DNA of 64,000 nucleotides from Cognaticolwellia mytili (GTDB lineage: Bacteria > Pseudomonadota > Gammaproteobacteria > Enterobacterales > Alteromonadaceae). The position numbers were made by a program, and so were the translations under genes. Under the pieces are notes generated by a model. It saw only the letters and a list, made by a program, of their open reading frames with translations. It did not search any database and had not been told where the DNA came from. The stretch lies in assembly GCF_002104475.1 (NCBI RefSeq), contig NZ_NBOF01000003.1:744001-808000 (forward strand), in the 5' to 3' direction. This document shows, one piece after another, positions 16,690-26,617 of the stretch (its first letter is position 1; every line of letters begins with the position of its first letter).

Positions 16690-18282
16690 TTACTTATCTT
16701 CTTCAGGCTTAGGTTTTTTGTAAGGTCTAATTTGTACGATCATGCCCATGTAAGGGTGATCAAAATAATGCACTTCACCACTAATAACGCGCCGGTTTTG
16801 CTTAAAGCGAATAGCTTTCGCTTGTACTTGCGTATTTGGTGTTGCTATGGCGGAGTTGTCAATAGGGCCATTATCTGCTGATGTGCTGTTAGCTAATTGT
16901 GCTGTAGCAAGCTCAGCTAAGTTTTTGTCTAAAATTGTGAAGTCAGCAGTGATAAACAAGTAGTGCTTCAAATGAACATTAAATAAACCATCAATGAACC
17001 AATCTTGCACTGGTGGTATTGGTGCAATGTTATCTTCATTTGTTAAAACAGTATCACTATTGATTTTTAATGATAAGTCGTCATGTTCAATTGAGTTTAA
17101 TAGCAACTCAGTGTCATCTGATACGGATGATACTTGTTCTACAATATTGGCAATGCGCTTTTTTTTCGCTTGTGCCAGTAGCAATTCTTGATTGGTTTCA
17201 ACAGCAATGCCGTTAACTAGCGGTGATTGTTCAACTTGGTCACTGCCTAACTGAAGTAAGTCTAGTTGACGCTTTTCTAATTGGTATTGCGTTAACTGTT
17301 TTTGATAATCAGCGGCAAAATTATCACCAGCGTATACTTTCACCGGAATAGATTGCTTTTTAGGTCGAGCGACTTGGCGCCAGCCCATATGCAAAATAGG
17401 ACGGAAATTTTTGGTGTACCTTAAATCTTGTATAACATCGCCAAGCTTTAACGATTCTTTACTTAGCAGATGCGTGATATCACTGTTGATGTCTTCAATA
17501 GCATTGATTTTCAATGGCATTTTATCAACAGTAAAACCGTTGTAATCAAAACTTGGATCATTAGCTTTAATTTCTGCGAAATAGGCTTCATCAATTCGGC
17601 ACATTATTTTTCGCGAAAGTTTATCTGAACTTTGTGAAGCTGATTTAGGAGTGTATTGAAACTTTATATCACTGAACTCGGCTTCAGCAGCAAGCACTAA
17701 AGCTTGTATCTCGGCGCGCTTTTCATCAGAAAGCTCAGCGGTTAATTCATTTTCGAATGAACTTACGTTTTCACTATTATTTTGCGATGCGACAGTGTCA
17801 GTTTCTATTGGCCGAGTTGTTGCTTCTGTACTTGTGGTAAGAGTTGCCGTGCCGTCACCGAAACTATTCGTGCTGTTATTAAGCTCATTTAATGTTACCG
17901 ATGATTCAGTTGCTAAAGACTCTGATAGCGATGACAGTTGCGATATTTCAGTTAATGATTTCCCAGTGAATAAAGCTGGCAATTTAGCGTTTTGAGTTGC
18001 CAAGTCGGGCTTGTATTGTGGTGATTCACAGCTTGGTATTAGCTGTTTTAAACTGGCAATGTCAGGATTTAAATATCTCGCGAGTAAGTCTTCTGTTCGA
18101 CGATATTTCGGCAGTTCACTACCATCAGGAAAGTTTTCTTTTAACAGGCTTTTATCGCCTAATTGACTAAATAAAATGACTTCTATTTCGAACCATCGGT
18201 CATTACTTTTTTGAGGCGCAGCACTAACCGTATTAGGTAATGCGATTGCGATGGCACATAGTAAAAGCTGCTTAAATTTCAT
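16690..18282 (-). CDS. csiV: CsiV family envelope protein
   Basis: Secreted or periplasmic protein of 530 residues. The signal peptide covers about residues 1-22, and the CsiV hallmark NDRWFEIEVILFSQ lies at about 27-40. The C-terminal domain near 430-530 contains LFNVHLKHYLFITADF and SGEVHYFDHPYMGMIVQIRPY. In Vibrio cholerae CsiV binds peptidoglycan and is needed for the LD-transpeptidase-independent arm of PBP1a activation. This copy seems roughly twice the Vibrio length as I remember it. The extra length is a Ser/Thr-rich low-complexity segment (about 120-200) and a Glu/Lys/Gln-rich coil-like region (about 330-400). The csiV-mfd neighbourhood is common in Alteromonadales. Confidence 0.85.
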   Translation of the reverse strand: MKFKQLLLCAIAIALPNTVSAAPQKSNDRWFEIEVILFSQLGDKSLLKENFPDGSELPKYRRTEDLLARYLNPDIASLKQLIPSCESPQYKPDLATQNAKLPALFTGKSLTEISQLSSLSESLATESSVTLNELNNSTNSFGDGTATLTTSTEATTRPIETDTVASQNNSENVSSFENELTAELSDEKRAEIQALVLAAEAEFSDIKFQYTPKSASQSSDKLSRKIMCRIDEAYFAEIKANDPSFDYNGFTVDKMPLKINAIEDINSDITHLLSKESLKLGDVIQDLRYTKNFRPILHMGWRQVARPKKQSIPVKVYAGDNFAADYQKQLTQYQLEKRQLDLLQLGSDQVEQSPLVNGIAVETNQELLLAQAKKKRIANIVEQVSSVSDDTELLLNSIEHDDLSLKINSDTVLTNEDNIAPIPPVQDWFIDGLFNVHLKHYLFITADFTILDKNLAELATAQLANSTSADNGPIDNSAIATPNTQVQAKAIRFKQNRRVISGEVHYFDHPYMGMIVQIRPYKKPKPEEDK

Positions 18283-18433
18283 TCAGTTTCCAGTTGTTAG
18301 TAGCCGTTGTCGGCAATGACAATGTCGATGTTACCACCGGATAATAGCAAAACTAGATCAATACTTAAATTATCAATCATTTAGCTTTGCTTATTAGTGT
18401 AGTGTTTTTACTCATGGCTAGCGGTTTAGTTAG

Positions 18434-21400
18434 CTATTTTGCCCGTAAGTGATTACCTAGTTCGTTGATCATGGTAGTGATTAATACAAAGCGTGCTTTA
18501 GCATCTTCAGTTACTTGCTTAAACTTAAGCTTATTACCACCTTCCATTTGATAAATTTTAGGTTGCTGCTGAATTAAGCCGATGATGAACATAGGGTCAA
18601 TTTTAGTGTCGCTGCTAAACTCAATCGAGCCACCAGCAGGACCGGCATCAATGCGAGATATGCCTATTTTCTCAGCTTTTAACTTAAGCTTTGCAATATG
18701 CACTAAATTCTTCGCAGGCTGTGGTAATAAACCAAAACGGTCGATTAGTTCAACTTGTACGTCGTCTAATGCTTGCTTGGTTTTACTGCTAGCAATGCGC
18801 TTATATAAACTTAATCGTAGGCTGACATCGAAAATATAGTCATCAGGCAGTAGGGCAGCAACGCGTAAATCAACTTCTGTTTGCGTTTTCATTACTTGAT
18901 CAAGAGTTAATTGTTTGCCGTCTTTTAATGCGGCAACAGCAGCATCAAGCATTTCCATATAGAGGCTAAAGCCAACTTGGCTCATTGAACCACTTTGGTC
19001 TTCGCCTAATAACTCACCAGCACCACGAATTTCTAAATCATGAGTGGCTAGGGTAAAACCAGCACCGAGATCTTCAAGTGAGGCGATGGCTTCAAGACGC
19101 TTTTTAGCATCTTTGGTCATACGTTTTTCATGTGGTGTTAAGAGGTAAGCGTAAGCTTGATGGTGCGAACGACCGACACGACCACGCAGTTGATGTAATT
19201 GTGCTAAGCCTAAACGATCGGCTCTATCCATAATAATAGTGTTGGCACTAGGTACATCGATACCGGTTTCAATAATCGTGGTACAAACTAATACGTTGTA
19301 ACGCTGATGATAAAAGTCACTCATGATGCGTTCTAGCTCACGTTCACGCATTTGTCCGTGTGCGGTTACTATTTTTGCTTCTGGCAATAATGCTTGAATA
19401 TCGGCTGCGGTTTTATCGATGGTATCAACATTGTTATGTAAGAAATATACCTGACCACCACGCAGTATTTCACGTAATATTGACTCTCTGATCAGGGCGT
19501 CATCTCGTTCTCTAACGAAAGTTTTTACCGCTAATCGCTTCGCTGGAGGCGTGGCGATAATAGATAAATCACGCATGCCGCCCATAGCCATATTCAACGT
19601 ACGCGGAATTGGTGTTGCCGTTAGGGTAAGAATATCGACATTTGAACGTAGCTGCTTGATTTTTTCTTTTTGTTTAACACCAAAGCGATGCTCTTCATCG
19701 ACCACCAATAAGCCAAGATCTTTATATTTAATGCTATTTTGCAGTAGTTTGTGAGTGCCAATTAAAATATCAATTTGACCTGATTCAACGTCTTTAATAA
19801 CGGCATTTTGTTCTTTGGTGGTTTTAAAGCGCGAAAGTACTTCTATGCTTACTGGCCAATTGGCAAAACGGTCACGGAAGTTTTCATAGTGTTGTTGAGC
19901 TAGCAGTGTTGTTGGTACCAATATCGCCACTTGTTTACCGTCATTAACAGCAACAAATGCCGCGCGCATGGCCACTTCCGTTTTACCAAAACCAACATCA
20001 CCACAAACAAGGCGGTCCATGGCTTGTGGAGATAGCATATCGCTGATCACCGCATTAATCGCTTGTTCTTGATCTAAGGTTTCTTCAAAGCCGAAGCTGT
20101 CAGCAAATGCGCGATAATCATTTTTATCACGTTTAAAACTATAGCCATGATTACTGGCGCGTTTTGCGTAAATGTCGAGTAACTCCGCGGCCACATCGCG
20201 AACTTTTTCTGCCGCTTTTTGCTTAGCTTTACTCCAAGTGTCATTACCAAGCTTATGTAGTGGCGCATGCTCGGCATCAGTACCAGAATAACGGCTAATT
20301 AAATGTAATGAGGCAACGGGCACATAAAGTTTGGATTCGCTGGCATAGCTTAATACTAAAAATTCGGTAGTTATACCGCCATTTTCTATGGTTTGTAGCC
20401 CCATATATCGACCAATACCATGATCGATATGAACCACTGGCTGGCCAATGCTCAGCTCTGCTAAGTTTTTAAATATAGCGTCGTTTTGAATATCTTGTTG
20501 CTTGCTACGGCGGCGCGTTTGACGAACTACATCACCAAGCAACTCAGCTTCAGTTACTAGCGCGATAGAATTTTTCTTAGCACTACCTTTGGCTTGAAAG
20601 ATAAAACCAGCACTTAAGGCATTTACGGTAATACCGACATCGCTGTCACTATTAACAAAGTCTTCAATACTATCGAAATTAGTGGGTTTGACTTGGTTAC
20701 GTTGCAGTAACTCTAAAACGCTTTCGCGGCGACCTTGGCTTTCAGCAACAAATAACAATTTTGTTGGTGTTTCTTTACTGGCAATAAAATTATTTAATAG
20801 CTCAAAAGGCTGCTTTAATTTATGGTCAATAGTTAAGTCAGGTAATGCGTTGACATCAAATTGTACTTGCGCCGTTTTAACATCTTCATCGATAGTTTCT
20901 GGTTTTAAATTGATGCGGTCAAAAGGTTTTAGTGCGCTATATAGTTCTTCGCTATTGAGAAATAATTGACTAGGCGGTAATAACGGGCGTGTTGGGTCAT
21001 AACGCCTGTCTTCATAACGGTACTCAATATCAGTCCAATGACTGGCAAGTGACTTGTCGATATCGCCACTAACGATAACCAAAGTATTTTCTGATAAATA
21101 ATCACACAAGGTATTAGATTGTTGGAAAAACAGCGGTAAATAATATTCTATACCCGCTGGCATAATGCCATTGCTGACCTGATGGTAAATAGATTCTTTA
21201 TGAATAGTACTGGTAAATTGCTCTCGATATTGACTACGGAATAAATTTACCCCGTCAGTATCGGTCGGGAATTCATGTGCCGGTAACAAGTCAATACCGG
21301 AAACTTTGTCACTTGAGCGCTGATTTTCAGGATCAAATAAACGAATTTCATCGATTTCATCATCAAAAAAATCTAAACGAAATGGCGTATTACTGCCCAT

Positions 21401-21946
21401 AGGAAATAAATCAAGAATGGCGCCTCGAGCTGAAAACTCACCATGCTCCATTACTTGGTCAACATAGCGATATCCGCTCGCTTCAAGCTCTTGTCGCAGC
21501 TGGTGTAAATCTTTCTTATCGCCTTTTTGAATAATTAGACTGTTCGCTTCTAAATATTGTTTTGGCGCTAAACGTTGCATGAGGGTGGTTACCGGCACGA
21601 TAACGATGCCTTTTTCCATGCGCGATAATTGATATAAAGTCGCTAATCGCTGAGAAATAATGTCTTGATGTGGCGAAAATGTATCATATGGTAAGGTTTC
21701 CCAATCAGGGAATAAACAAATAGATAATTGCTGTTGCTGATTTAAACTAGACAGTTCTTGCTCTAAACGTATTGCTGATGGCGTGTCATGAGTTAATAAT
21801 AAAATCGGTTGTTCAGCAGATAATGCCCCATGATAAATGGCGAGACTGGCACTGCTACCTGGTAAGTTTTGCCAAACTTTTTTGTCGGCATTTTTACCAC
21901 GACTTTTTGCTAAAACTGGATTAAATAGATTAACGTTTTTGCTCAT
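18434..21946 (-). CDS. mfd: transcription-repair coupling factor
   Basis: Large SF2 translocase (1170 residues) that removes RNA polymerase stalled at DNA lesions and recruits UvrA. Domains in order: UvrB-like D1a/D2/D1b (1 to about 350); the RNA-polymerase-interacting domain with VVHIDHGIGRYMGL near 500-520; the translocase with Walker A GDVGFGKTE near 648 and DEEH near 750; the RecG-like TRG region; and the C-terminal D7 domain. The length is normal for Mfd. It precedes csiV on the same strand and is divergent from the DUF1456 gene. Confidence 0.98.
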   Translation of the reverse strand: MSKNVNLFNPVLAKSRGKNADKKVWQNLPGSSASLAIYHGALSAEQPILLLTHDTPSAIRLEQELSSLNQQQQLSICLFPDWETLPYDTFSPHQDIISQRLATLYQLSRMEKGIVIVPVTTLMQRLAPKQYLEANSLIIQKGDKKDLHQLRQELEASGYRYVDQVMEHGEFSARGAILDLFPMGSNTPFRLDFFDDEIDEIRLFDPENQRSSDKVSGIDLLPAHEFPTDTDGVNLFRSQYREQFTSTIHKESIYHQVSNGIMPAGIEYYLPLFFQQSNTLCDYLSENTLVIVSGDIDKSLASHWTDIEYRYEDRRYDPTRPLLPPSQLFLNSEELYSALKPFDRINLKPETIDEDVKTAQVQFDVNALPDLTIDHKLKQPFELLNNFIASKETPTKLLFVAESQGRRESVLELLQRNQVKPTNFDSIEDFVNSDSDVGITVNALSAGFIFQAKGSAKKNSIALVTEAELLGDVVRQTRRRSKQQDIQNDAIFKNLAELSIGQPVVHIDHGIGRYMGLQTIENGGITTEFLVLSYASESKLYVPVASLHLISRYSGTDAEHAPLHKLGNDTWSKAKQKAAEKVRDVAAELLDIYAKRASNHGYSFKRDKNDYRAFADSFGFEETLDQEQAINAVISDMLSPQAMDRLVCGDVGFGKTEVAMRAAFVAVNDGKQVAILVPTTLLAQQHYENFRDRFANWPVSIEVLSRFKTTKEQNAVIKDVESGQIDILIGTHKLLQNSIKYKDLGLLVVDEEHRFGVKQKEKIKQLRSNVDILTLTATPIPRTLNMAMGGMRDLSIIATPPAKRLAVKTFVRERDDALIRESILREILRGGQVYFLHNNVDTIDKTAADIQALLPEAKIVTAHGQMRERELERIMSDFYHQRYNVLVCTTIIETGIDVPSANTIIMDRADRLGLAQLHQLRGRVGRSHHQAYAYLLTPHEKRMTKDAKKRLEAIASLEDLGAGFTLATHDLEIRGAGELLGEDQSGSMSQVGFSLYMEMLDAAVAALKDGKQLTLDQVMKTQTEVDLRVAALLPDDYIFDVSLRLSLYKRIASSKTKQALDDVQVELIDRFGLLPQPAKNLVHIAKLKLKAEKIGISRIDAGPAGGSIEFSSDTKIDPMFIIGLIQQQPKIYQMEGGNKLKFKQVTEDAKARFVLITTMINELGNHLRAK

Positions 21947-22268
21947 GACTGCTCTTTTTTATTTTGCGTTCAACCTTGGCGGTTAAAATAATTACTAATG
22001 TTTTAACTGCATAATTTCGCATATCTTAGCATGAGTTTTACTTTAGTTTTAACTGCTAAATTTTGGCAGAAAATTAGATTTGCCGTATTCAATTGCGATT
22101 AAAGCCACCGAGGTAAAGATCTCGTAATTTAAAGCGTGTATAATATCGCGTAATTGAATAGCTATTGTATTGTTTTTCTTTTAAGTAGAAGCTCTATAAA
22201 TGTTTAGAAGTTAACTTATTAATAAAAACGGTACTAACCAACGAAAATCGTTGGTTTTGGAGAAGTTT
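21947..22268. other. divergent promoter region mfd / DUF1456 gene
   Basis: A 322-base gap between divergent genes. It must hold promoters for both, but no operator, repeat or structured RNA is recognised. Confidence 0.4.
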
Positions 22269-22931
22269 GTGACTAATAACGATGTTTTACGCCGCCTAAG
22301 ATATACCTTTAATTTTAATGATCAAAAGGTGATTTCGATTTTTGCCTCAGGTGATTTAACCGTGACTCGTGATCAAATTAGTAATTGGTTGAAAAAGGAG
22401 GAAGATCCAGCTTATGTTAATTGTACTGACTCAACGTTCGCTGCATTTTTAAATGGCTTTATTAACGAGCGCCGAGGGAAAAGAGAAGGTGAAGCACCGA
22501 AAGCTGAAAAACGCCTAAACAACAATATTATTTTAACTAAGCTTAAAATTGCTTTTAATCTAAAAGCTGAAGATATTATTGATATGCTGGCATTGGCAAA
22601 CTTTAAGCTAAATAAACCTGAATTAAGTGCTTTTTCTCGCAAGCCTGAGCATAAAAACTATCGTGAATGTAAAGACCAAGTATTACGTAATTTTTTACAA
22701 GGTATTGATAAAAAGTTTCATGTTCAGCGTCGTGCAAAAGCACAGGTAAAAAATTCAGCAGTTGAGAATACACCAGATAAGTTGGAAAAAGTATTAGCTA
22801 ATAAGAATTATAATGCCGCGAAGCCTAACGCAAGTAAGATTTATGTTAACCCTAATAAAGCAAAAGTTGAACGTAAGCCAGGTGAACGTAAAGTATTAAA
22901 GCTGAAACCAAAAGATATTTGGGGAGAGTGA
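22269..22931 (+). CDS. DUF1456 family protein (YehS-like)
   Basis: Cytoplasmic protein of 220 residues with two DUF1456 repeats. The first is about residues 3-70, opening TNNDVLRRLRYTFN; the second is about 88-155, opening LNNNIILTKLKIAFN. A basic, Lys-rich C-terminal extension (165-220) follows. The first repeat matches E. coli YehS. The basic tail suggests nucleic-acid association, which is inference. The start chosen is the GTG at 22269, preceded by GGAG; an upstream TTG at 22251 would lengthen it without conservation. Confidence 0.85.
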   Translation: MTNNDVLRRLRYTFNFNDQKVISIFASGDLTVTRDQISNWLKKEEDPAYVNCTDSTFAAFLNGFINERRGKREGEAPKAEKRLNNNIILTKLKIAFNLKAEDIIDMLALANFKLNKPELSAFSRKPEHKNYRECKDQVLRNFLQGIDKKFHVQRRAKAQVKNSAVENTPDKLEKVLANKNYNAAKPNASKIYVNPNKAKVERKPGERKVLKLKPKDIWGE

Positions 22932-23010
22932 TTTTTAATTAAAGAATTCATAACTTTGTGCTATAAGTAGCAGATAAAATTCTTGATAATTAAAAAAATA
23001 AGGAAGAATT

Positions 23011-23475
23011 ATGTCTGAAAATACGCTAGTTGAAAACAAACAAGCTCCAGAGATTGTTGCTCTGCCTAAATGGTTTAAAATTGCGGCGATTTTAGCGCTT
23101 GTTTGGAACTTACTTGGGGTTATGGCGTTTGTGGGGCAAATGATGATGACGCCAGAAATGATTGCTGAATTACCGCAAGCCGAACAAGATTTGTATGCCA
23201 CTACGCCAGTATGGGCTACTTTTGCTTTTGCCTTTGCTGTATTTGGTGGTGTGTTGGGGAGTTTGGCACTAGTATTGAAGAAGAGCGCGTGTTATCCGTT
23301 ATTTATCGTTTCATTTATCGGTGTTATTGTGCAAATGTTTCACGCATTTTTTATCAGTAATTCGTTTGAAGTATATGGCCCCGGTGGCATGATTATGCCT
23401 GTGATGGTTATTGTCATTGCATTTTTCTTAGTACGCTTTGCCGCTAAGGGTATTAATAATAAGTGGTTTAATTAA
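23011..23475 (+). CDS. conserved four-helix membrane protein
   Basis: A 154-residue inner-membrane protein with four predicted helices (about residues 23-43, 68-90, 98-118 and 126-145). The loop MMMTPEMIAELPQAEQDLYATTPVWA lies between helices 1 and 2. This kind of protein is common in marine gammaproteobacteria, where automatic annotation sometimes labels it a sugar transporter without evidence. The ribosome site AAGGAAG precedes the ATG. It is a single gene with its own terminator downstream. Function unknown. Confidence 0.8.
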   Translation: MSENTLVENKQAPEIVALPKWFKIAAILALVWNLLGVMAFVGQMMMTPEMIAELPQAEQDLYATTPVWATFAFAFAVFGGVLGSLALVLKKSACYPLFIVSFIGVIVQMFHAFFISNSFEVYGPGGMIMPVMVIVIAFFLVRFAAKGINNKWFN

Positions 23476-23507
23476 CGATTAATCTCTTTGTTTTTTGAAA
23501 TTATTTT

Positions 23508-23530
23508 AAGCCTGCAGTTGCAGGCTTTTT
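23508..23530 (+). terminator. rho-independent terminator
   Basis: The stem AAGCCTGC / GCAGGCTT with an AGTT loop runs directly into a T-tract, 33 bases after the upstream stop codon. Confidence 0.9.
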
Positions 23531-23627
23531 AATGTTTAAGCTATAGAAAAATAATAATATTGTCATCACTAGTGATACAATTTATCCATACTCTTCATAA
23601 ACATAATTTTTACGGTTTGACCTATAA

Positions 23628-24614
23628 ATGCTGGAAAATTTTAAAGCTAAATTACTCGGTACAATGCTGTGCTCGGTTATAGCCAGTGTAGCGGCGATCA
23701 TTGCTACCCGTTATCAAGCCCCCGTGATGTTGTTCGCTTTATTGTTAGGTTTAACTGCCCATGCTTTTTATCGTAAAAGCAATATTCAGCAAGGTGTAAA
23801 TTTCTGCTCTCGTGAGTTACTGCGTTTATGTGTTGGCTTACTGGGCGTGCGCATTGCTTTTGCTGACATTGTTTCGCTGGGGATTACTCCACCGTTAATT
23901 GTCATGATTAGCATGGCGTTAACTATCCTATTTGGTGTTTTATTTGCCCGAGTGTTAGGTTTGCCGAAAACCTTTGGCGTACTTTCTGGTGGCGCGGTTG
24001 CCGTGTGTGGTGTTTCTGCTGCTGCAGCTATATCAACGGTGTTACCCAAAGATAAATCGCAAGAAAAGTATTTCGCGCTTACCGTTATTGGTATTACTAC
24101 GTTTAGTACTTTATCAATGATTTTTTATCCTATTCTCACCGGTTATTTAGGTTTCTCTGATCAGTTAGCCGGGGTTTTTATTGGCGGTGCTATTCATGAT
24201 GTTGCACAGGTGGTTGGTGCCGGTTATACCATATCTCCTGAAGCAGGAGATGTAGCAACTTATATAAAATTATTGCGAGTAGCGCTATTAATGCCCATTG
24301 TGATGATGGTATTTTTTGCTTTTAAAGAGCGAGATAGCAAAATGAGTGGTGGCGTAAGTGCCTTTATTCCAGGCTTCTTAATCCTGTTTTTCGTCTTAGC
24401 TTTTTTAAAGAATATTGGCGTGATGCCTGTGTGGCTAATTGATATTATTCGAAGCTTATCGAGCAACTTACTGGTGGTAGCAATTGCTGCTATTGGCGTA
24501 AAAACTTCGTTAAAACAAGTAGTGTCGGTCGGCTGGCGACCGGTTTTACTGATGGGTTTTGAGACTGTTTTTCTAGCAAGTTTGATCATTGGCAGTATCT
24601 TATTCTTTTACTAA
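23628..24614 (+). CDS. YeiH family putative sulfate/anion exporter
   Basis: Inner-membrane protein of 328 residues with about ten hydrophobic helices, matching the UPF0324/YeiH family. Characteristic segments are SRELLRLCVGLLGVRIA near 60, LSGGAVAVCGVSAAAAISTVLP near 120-140, and IGGAIHDVAQVVGAGY near 185-200. The family is usually called a putative sulfate exporter, but transport evidence is limited. The ribosome site before the ATG is weak. It is convergent with the RIO kinase gene. Confidence 0.88.
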   Translation: MLENFKAKLLGTMLCSVIASVAAIIATRYQAPVMLFALLLGLTAHAFYRKSNIQQGVNFCSRELLRLCVGLLGVRIAFADIVSLGITPPLIVMISMALTILFGVLFARVLGLPKTFGVLSGGAVAVCGVSAAAAISTVLPKDKSQEKYFALTVIGITTFSTLSMIFYPILTGYLGFSDQLAGVFIGGAIHDVAQVVGAGYTISPEAGDVATYIKLLRVALLMPIVMMVFFAFKERDSKMSGGVSAFIPGFLILFFVLAFLKNIGVMPVWLIDIIRSLSSNLLVVAIAAIGVKTSLKQVVSVGWRPVLLMGFETVFLASLIIGSILFFY

Positions 24615-24650
24615 AAAATGAACGCTAGATACTGTTATAAATAGCAGTAG

Positions 24651-25532
24651 TTAGAACTCACTATCTACTGCATTTGCTTCACCAATTCGGGCTATTCTTG
24701 CTTCTTCTTCTTCAAAAGCGGCTTTAATTTCTTCTAATACCGTATCTACGTCAGCACTGGCGGTGTCTTCTTTGAATAAACCGGTAAGTTCAGACTCAGG
24801 TGTTAGTTCGCCACCTTCAAATAATGCCCACATTTCATCAGCATATTTACTTTGCTTTAACGCTGGGCAGAATTGACCATAATAATTGGTCATATTGATA
24901 ACATCGCGTTTTAGCATGGCTTTGGCGTTGTTATTAGCTGAAGCGTCAACCGCTTGTGGTAAATCAATAATGACAGGGCCGTAATCGTCTACTAGCACGT
25001 TAAACTCCGATAAATCACCATGAATAATACCAGCGCAAAGCATTAGTTTTACGTAGTGCATAACAAGCGTGTGATCTTCTAACGCTTGTTCTTCAGACAT
25101 CACAACATCGTTTAATCGTGGCGCAACATCACCTTCATCATCGGTGACCAGCTCCATCAATAAAACGCCATCAAAACAACCAAAAGGGTGAGGTACGCGA
25201 ACACCTGCTTCGGCTAATTTATATAGTGCGTCCACTTCAGCATTTTGCCATGCAGATTCTTGCTGATCACGGCCGTATTTTGAGCCTTTTTCCATTGCTC
25301 TAGCACGACGACTGTTTCGGCTTTTTCTGCCTTCTTGATATTGCGCAGCTTTTTTAAAGCTACGCTTTATCGCTTCTTTGTAGACTTTAGCGCAGCGAAT
25401 ATCTTCGCCACAACGAACCATATAAACGGTGGCTTCTTTACCACTCATTAATTGGCTTATTACTTCATCTACTAAGCCATCATCAACAAGTGGCTGTATG
25501 CGTTTAGGTACTTTCATGGCGTCGTTATACAT
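24651..25532 (-). CDS. RIO1-type serine protein kinase
   Basis: Atypical protein kinase of the RIO family, 293 residues. The nucleotide-binding loop GKEATVY is at 31-37, the catalytic Lys at about K49, the active-site motif HGDLSEFN at 171-178 (D173, N178) and the metal-binding IDLPQ motif at 189-193 (D190). In archaea and eukaryotes RIO kinases act in small-subunit maturation; substrates of bacterial copies are unknown. The C-terminal tail (250-293) is strongly acidic. The ATG at 25532 lacks a clear ribosome site; the Met at codon 6 (MKVPKRIQ) is an alternative. Confidence 0.9.
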   Translation of the reverse strand: MYNDAMKVPKRIQPLVDDGLVDEVISQLMSGKEATVYMVRCGEDIRCAKVYKEAIKRSFKKAAQYQEGRKSRNSRRARAMEKGSKYGRDQQESAWQNAEVDALYKLAEAGVRVPHPFGCFDGVLLMELVTDDEGDVAPRLNDVVMSEEQALEDHTLVMHYVKLMLCAGIIHGDLSEFNVLVDDYGPVIIDLPQAVDASANNNAKAMLKRDVINMTNYYGQFCPALKQSKYADEMWALFEGGELTPESELTGLFKEDTASADVDTVLEEIKAAFEEEEARIARIGEANAVDSEF

Positions 25533-25638
25533 TAGTTAGGAGACGGATGATATAACAAAATTATAAGTTTTTGTTTATCAATAGATTAAAACGTTGCTAT
25601 GTTGAGGTAAAATAGAAAAATTATCAAATAATAAGTGC

Positions 25639-26580
25639 GTGATTATGATCCCTTTTATCAGTCAACTAGCAAAAAATGAACAAGTTTTATGGCTTCAAGC
25701 ACTTAATGAAGCGCTACCCGATGAAAATATTGTTTTAGCGGATGATGTGCCCCAAGAGCAAAAACACCTTTGTACGTTAGCCATTGTTGCTAACCCCGAT
25801 TTAGCAACATTGTCACAATTTAAAAACTTACATTGGTTGCATAGTGTGTGGGCGGGCGTTGAAAAATTGATGGAAACATTGCAAAAGTCAGCGATTAAAG
25901 TGGTGAGGTTGGTTGACCCTATGCTCAGTCAAACGATGGCGGAAGCGGCACTGGCGTGGAGCTTATATTTACATCGTGATATGCCTATTTACGCTAAGCA
26001 ACAGCTGAATAAACAATGGCTGCAGCAAGCTTATGTTCCAGCTAGTCAAAGACGTATCGGTATTTTAGGCTTAGGTGAATTAGGCTGCGTTAGTGCTATG
26101 CAGTTAAAAAATAATGGTTTTCAAGTGATGGGGTGGAGCCGCTCTGCTAAAATCTTAGCAGGTATTTTGACCTTCAATGGTGAAAGTGGCTTAGCTGAGA
26201 TGGCGGCAAAAAGCGACATTCTAATATGCTTGTTACCGCTAACGCCTGCGACCAAAGGGATAGTTAATACAGTGTTACTTAATAAAATGCCGAAGGGGAG
26301 TTCTGTGATTAACTTTGCTCGTGGCGGTATTATTGCTAATGATGACTTATTGAAAGCATTAGATGATAGGCAGATTAAGCATGCGGTACTTGATGTATTT
26401 GAACAAGAGCCTTTATCAAGTCATAGCGAACTTTGGCAGCATCCGAATATTACTATTTTACCGCATATTTCAGCACCTACCAATATGAATTCTGCCTGTA
26501 CTATTGTGGCGAACAACATTGCGCATTATCGACAAACGGGACAATTACCTGCGTGTGTCGATAAAGTTAAAGGTTATTAG
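25639..26580 (+). CDS. D-2-hydroxyacid dehydrogenase (GhrA-like)
   Basis: NAD(P)-dependent reductase of 2-oxoacids such as glyoxylate or hydroxypyruvate, 313 residues. The Rossmann motif GLGELG is at about 144-149. The PLTPATKGIVN and NFARGGIIANDDL segments carry the substrate Arg, and DVFEQEPL and the catalytic His in PHISAPTN follow. The NADP preference of GhrA is plausible from GWSRSAK after the second strand. The start is GTG 25639 or ATG 25645; neither has a strong ribosome site. It converges on the LysR gene. Confidence 0.9.
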   Translation: MIMIPFISQLAKNEQVLWLQALNEALPDENIVLADDVPQEQKHLCTLAIVANPDLATLSQFKNLHWLHSVWAGVEKLMETLQKSAIKVVRLVDPMLSQTMAEAALAWSLYLHRDMPIYAKQQLNKQWLQQAYVPASQRRIGILGLGELGCVSAMQLKNNGFQVMGWSRSAKILAGILTFNGESGLAEMAAKSDILICLLPLTPATKGIVNTVLLNKMPKGSSVINFARGGIIANDDLLKALDDRQIKHAVLDVFEQEPLSSHSELWQHPNITILPHISAPTNMNSACTIVANNIAHYRQTGQLPACVDKVKGY

Positions 26581-26617
26581 CTGTTAGTTATTAGTTATTA
26601 TTTAAGAATGAAGGCTG

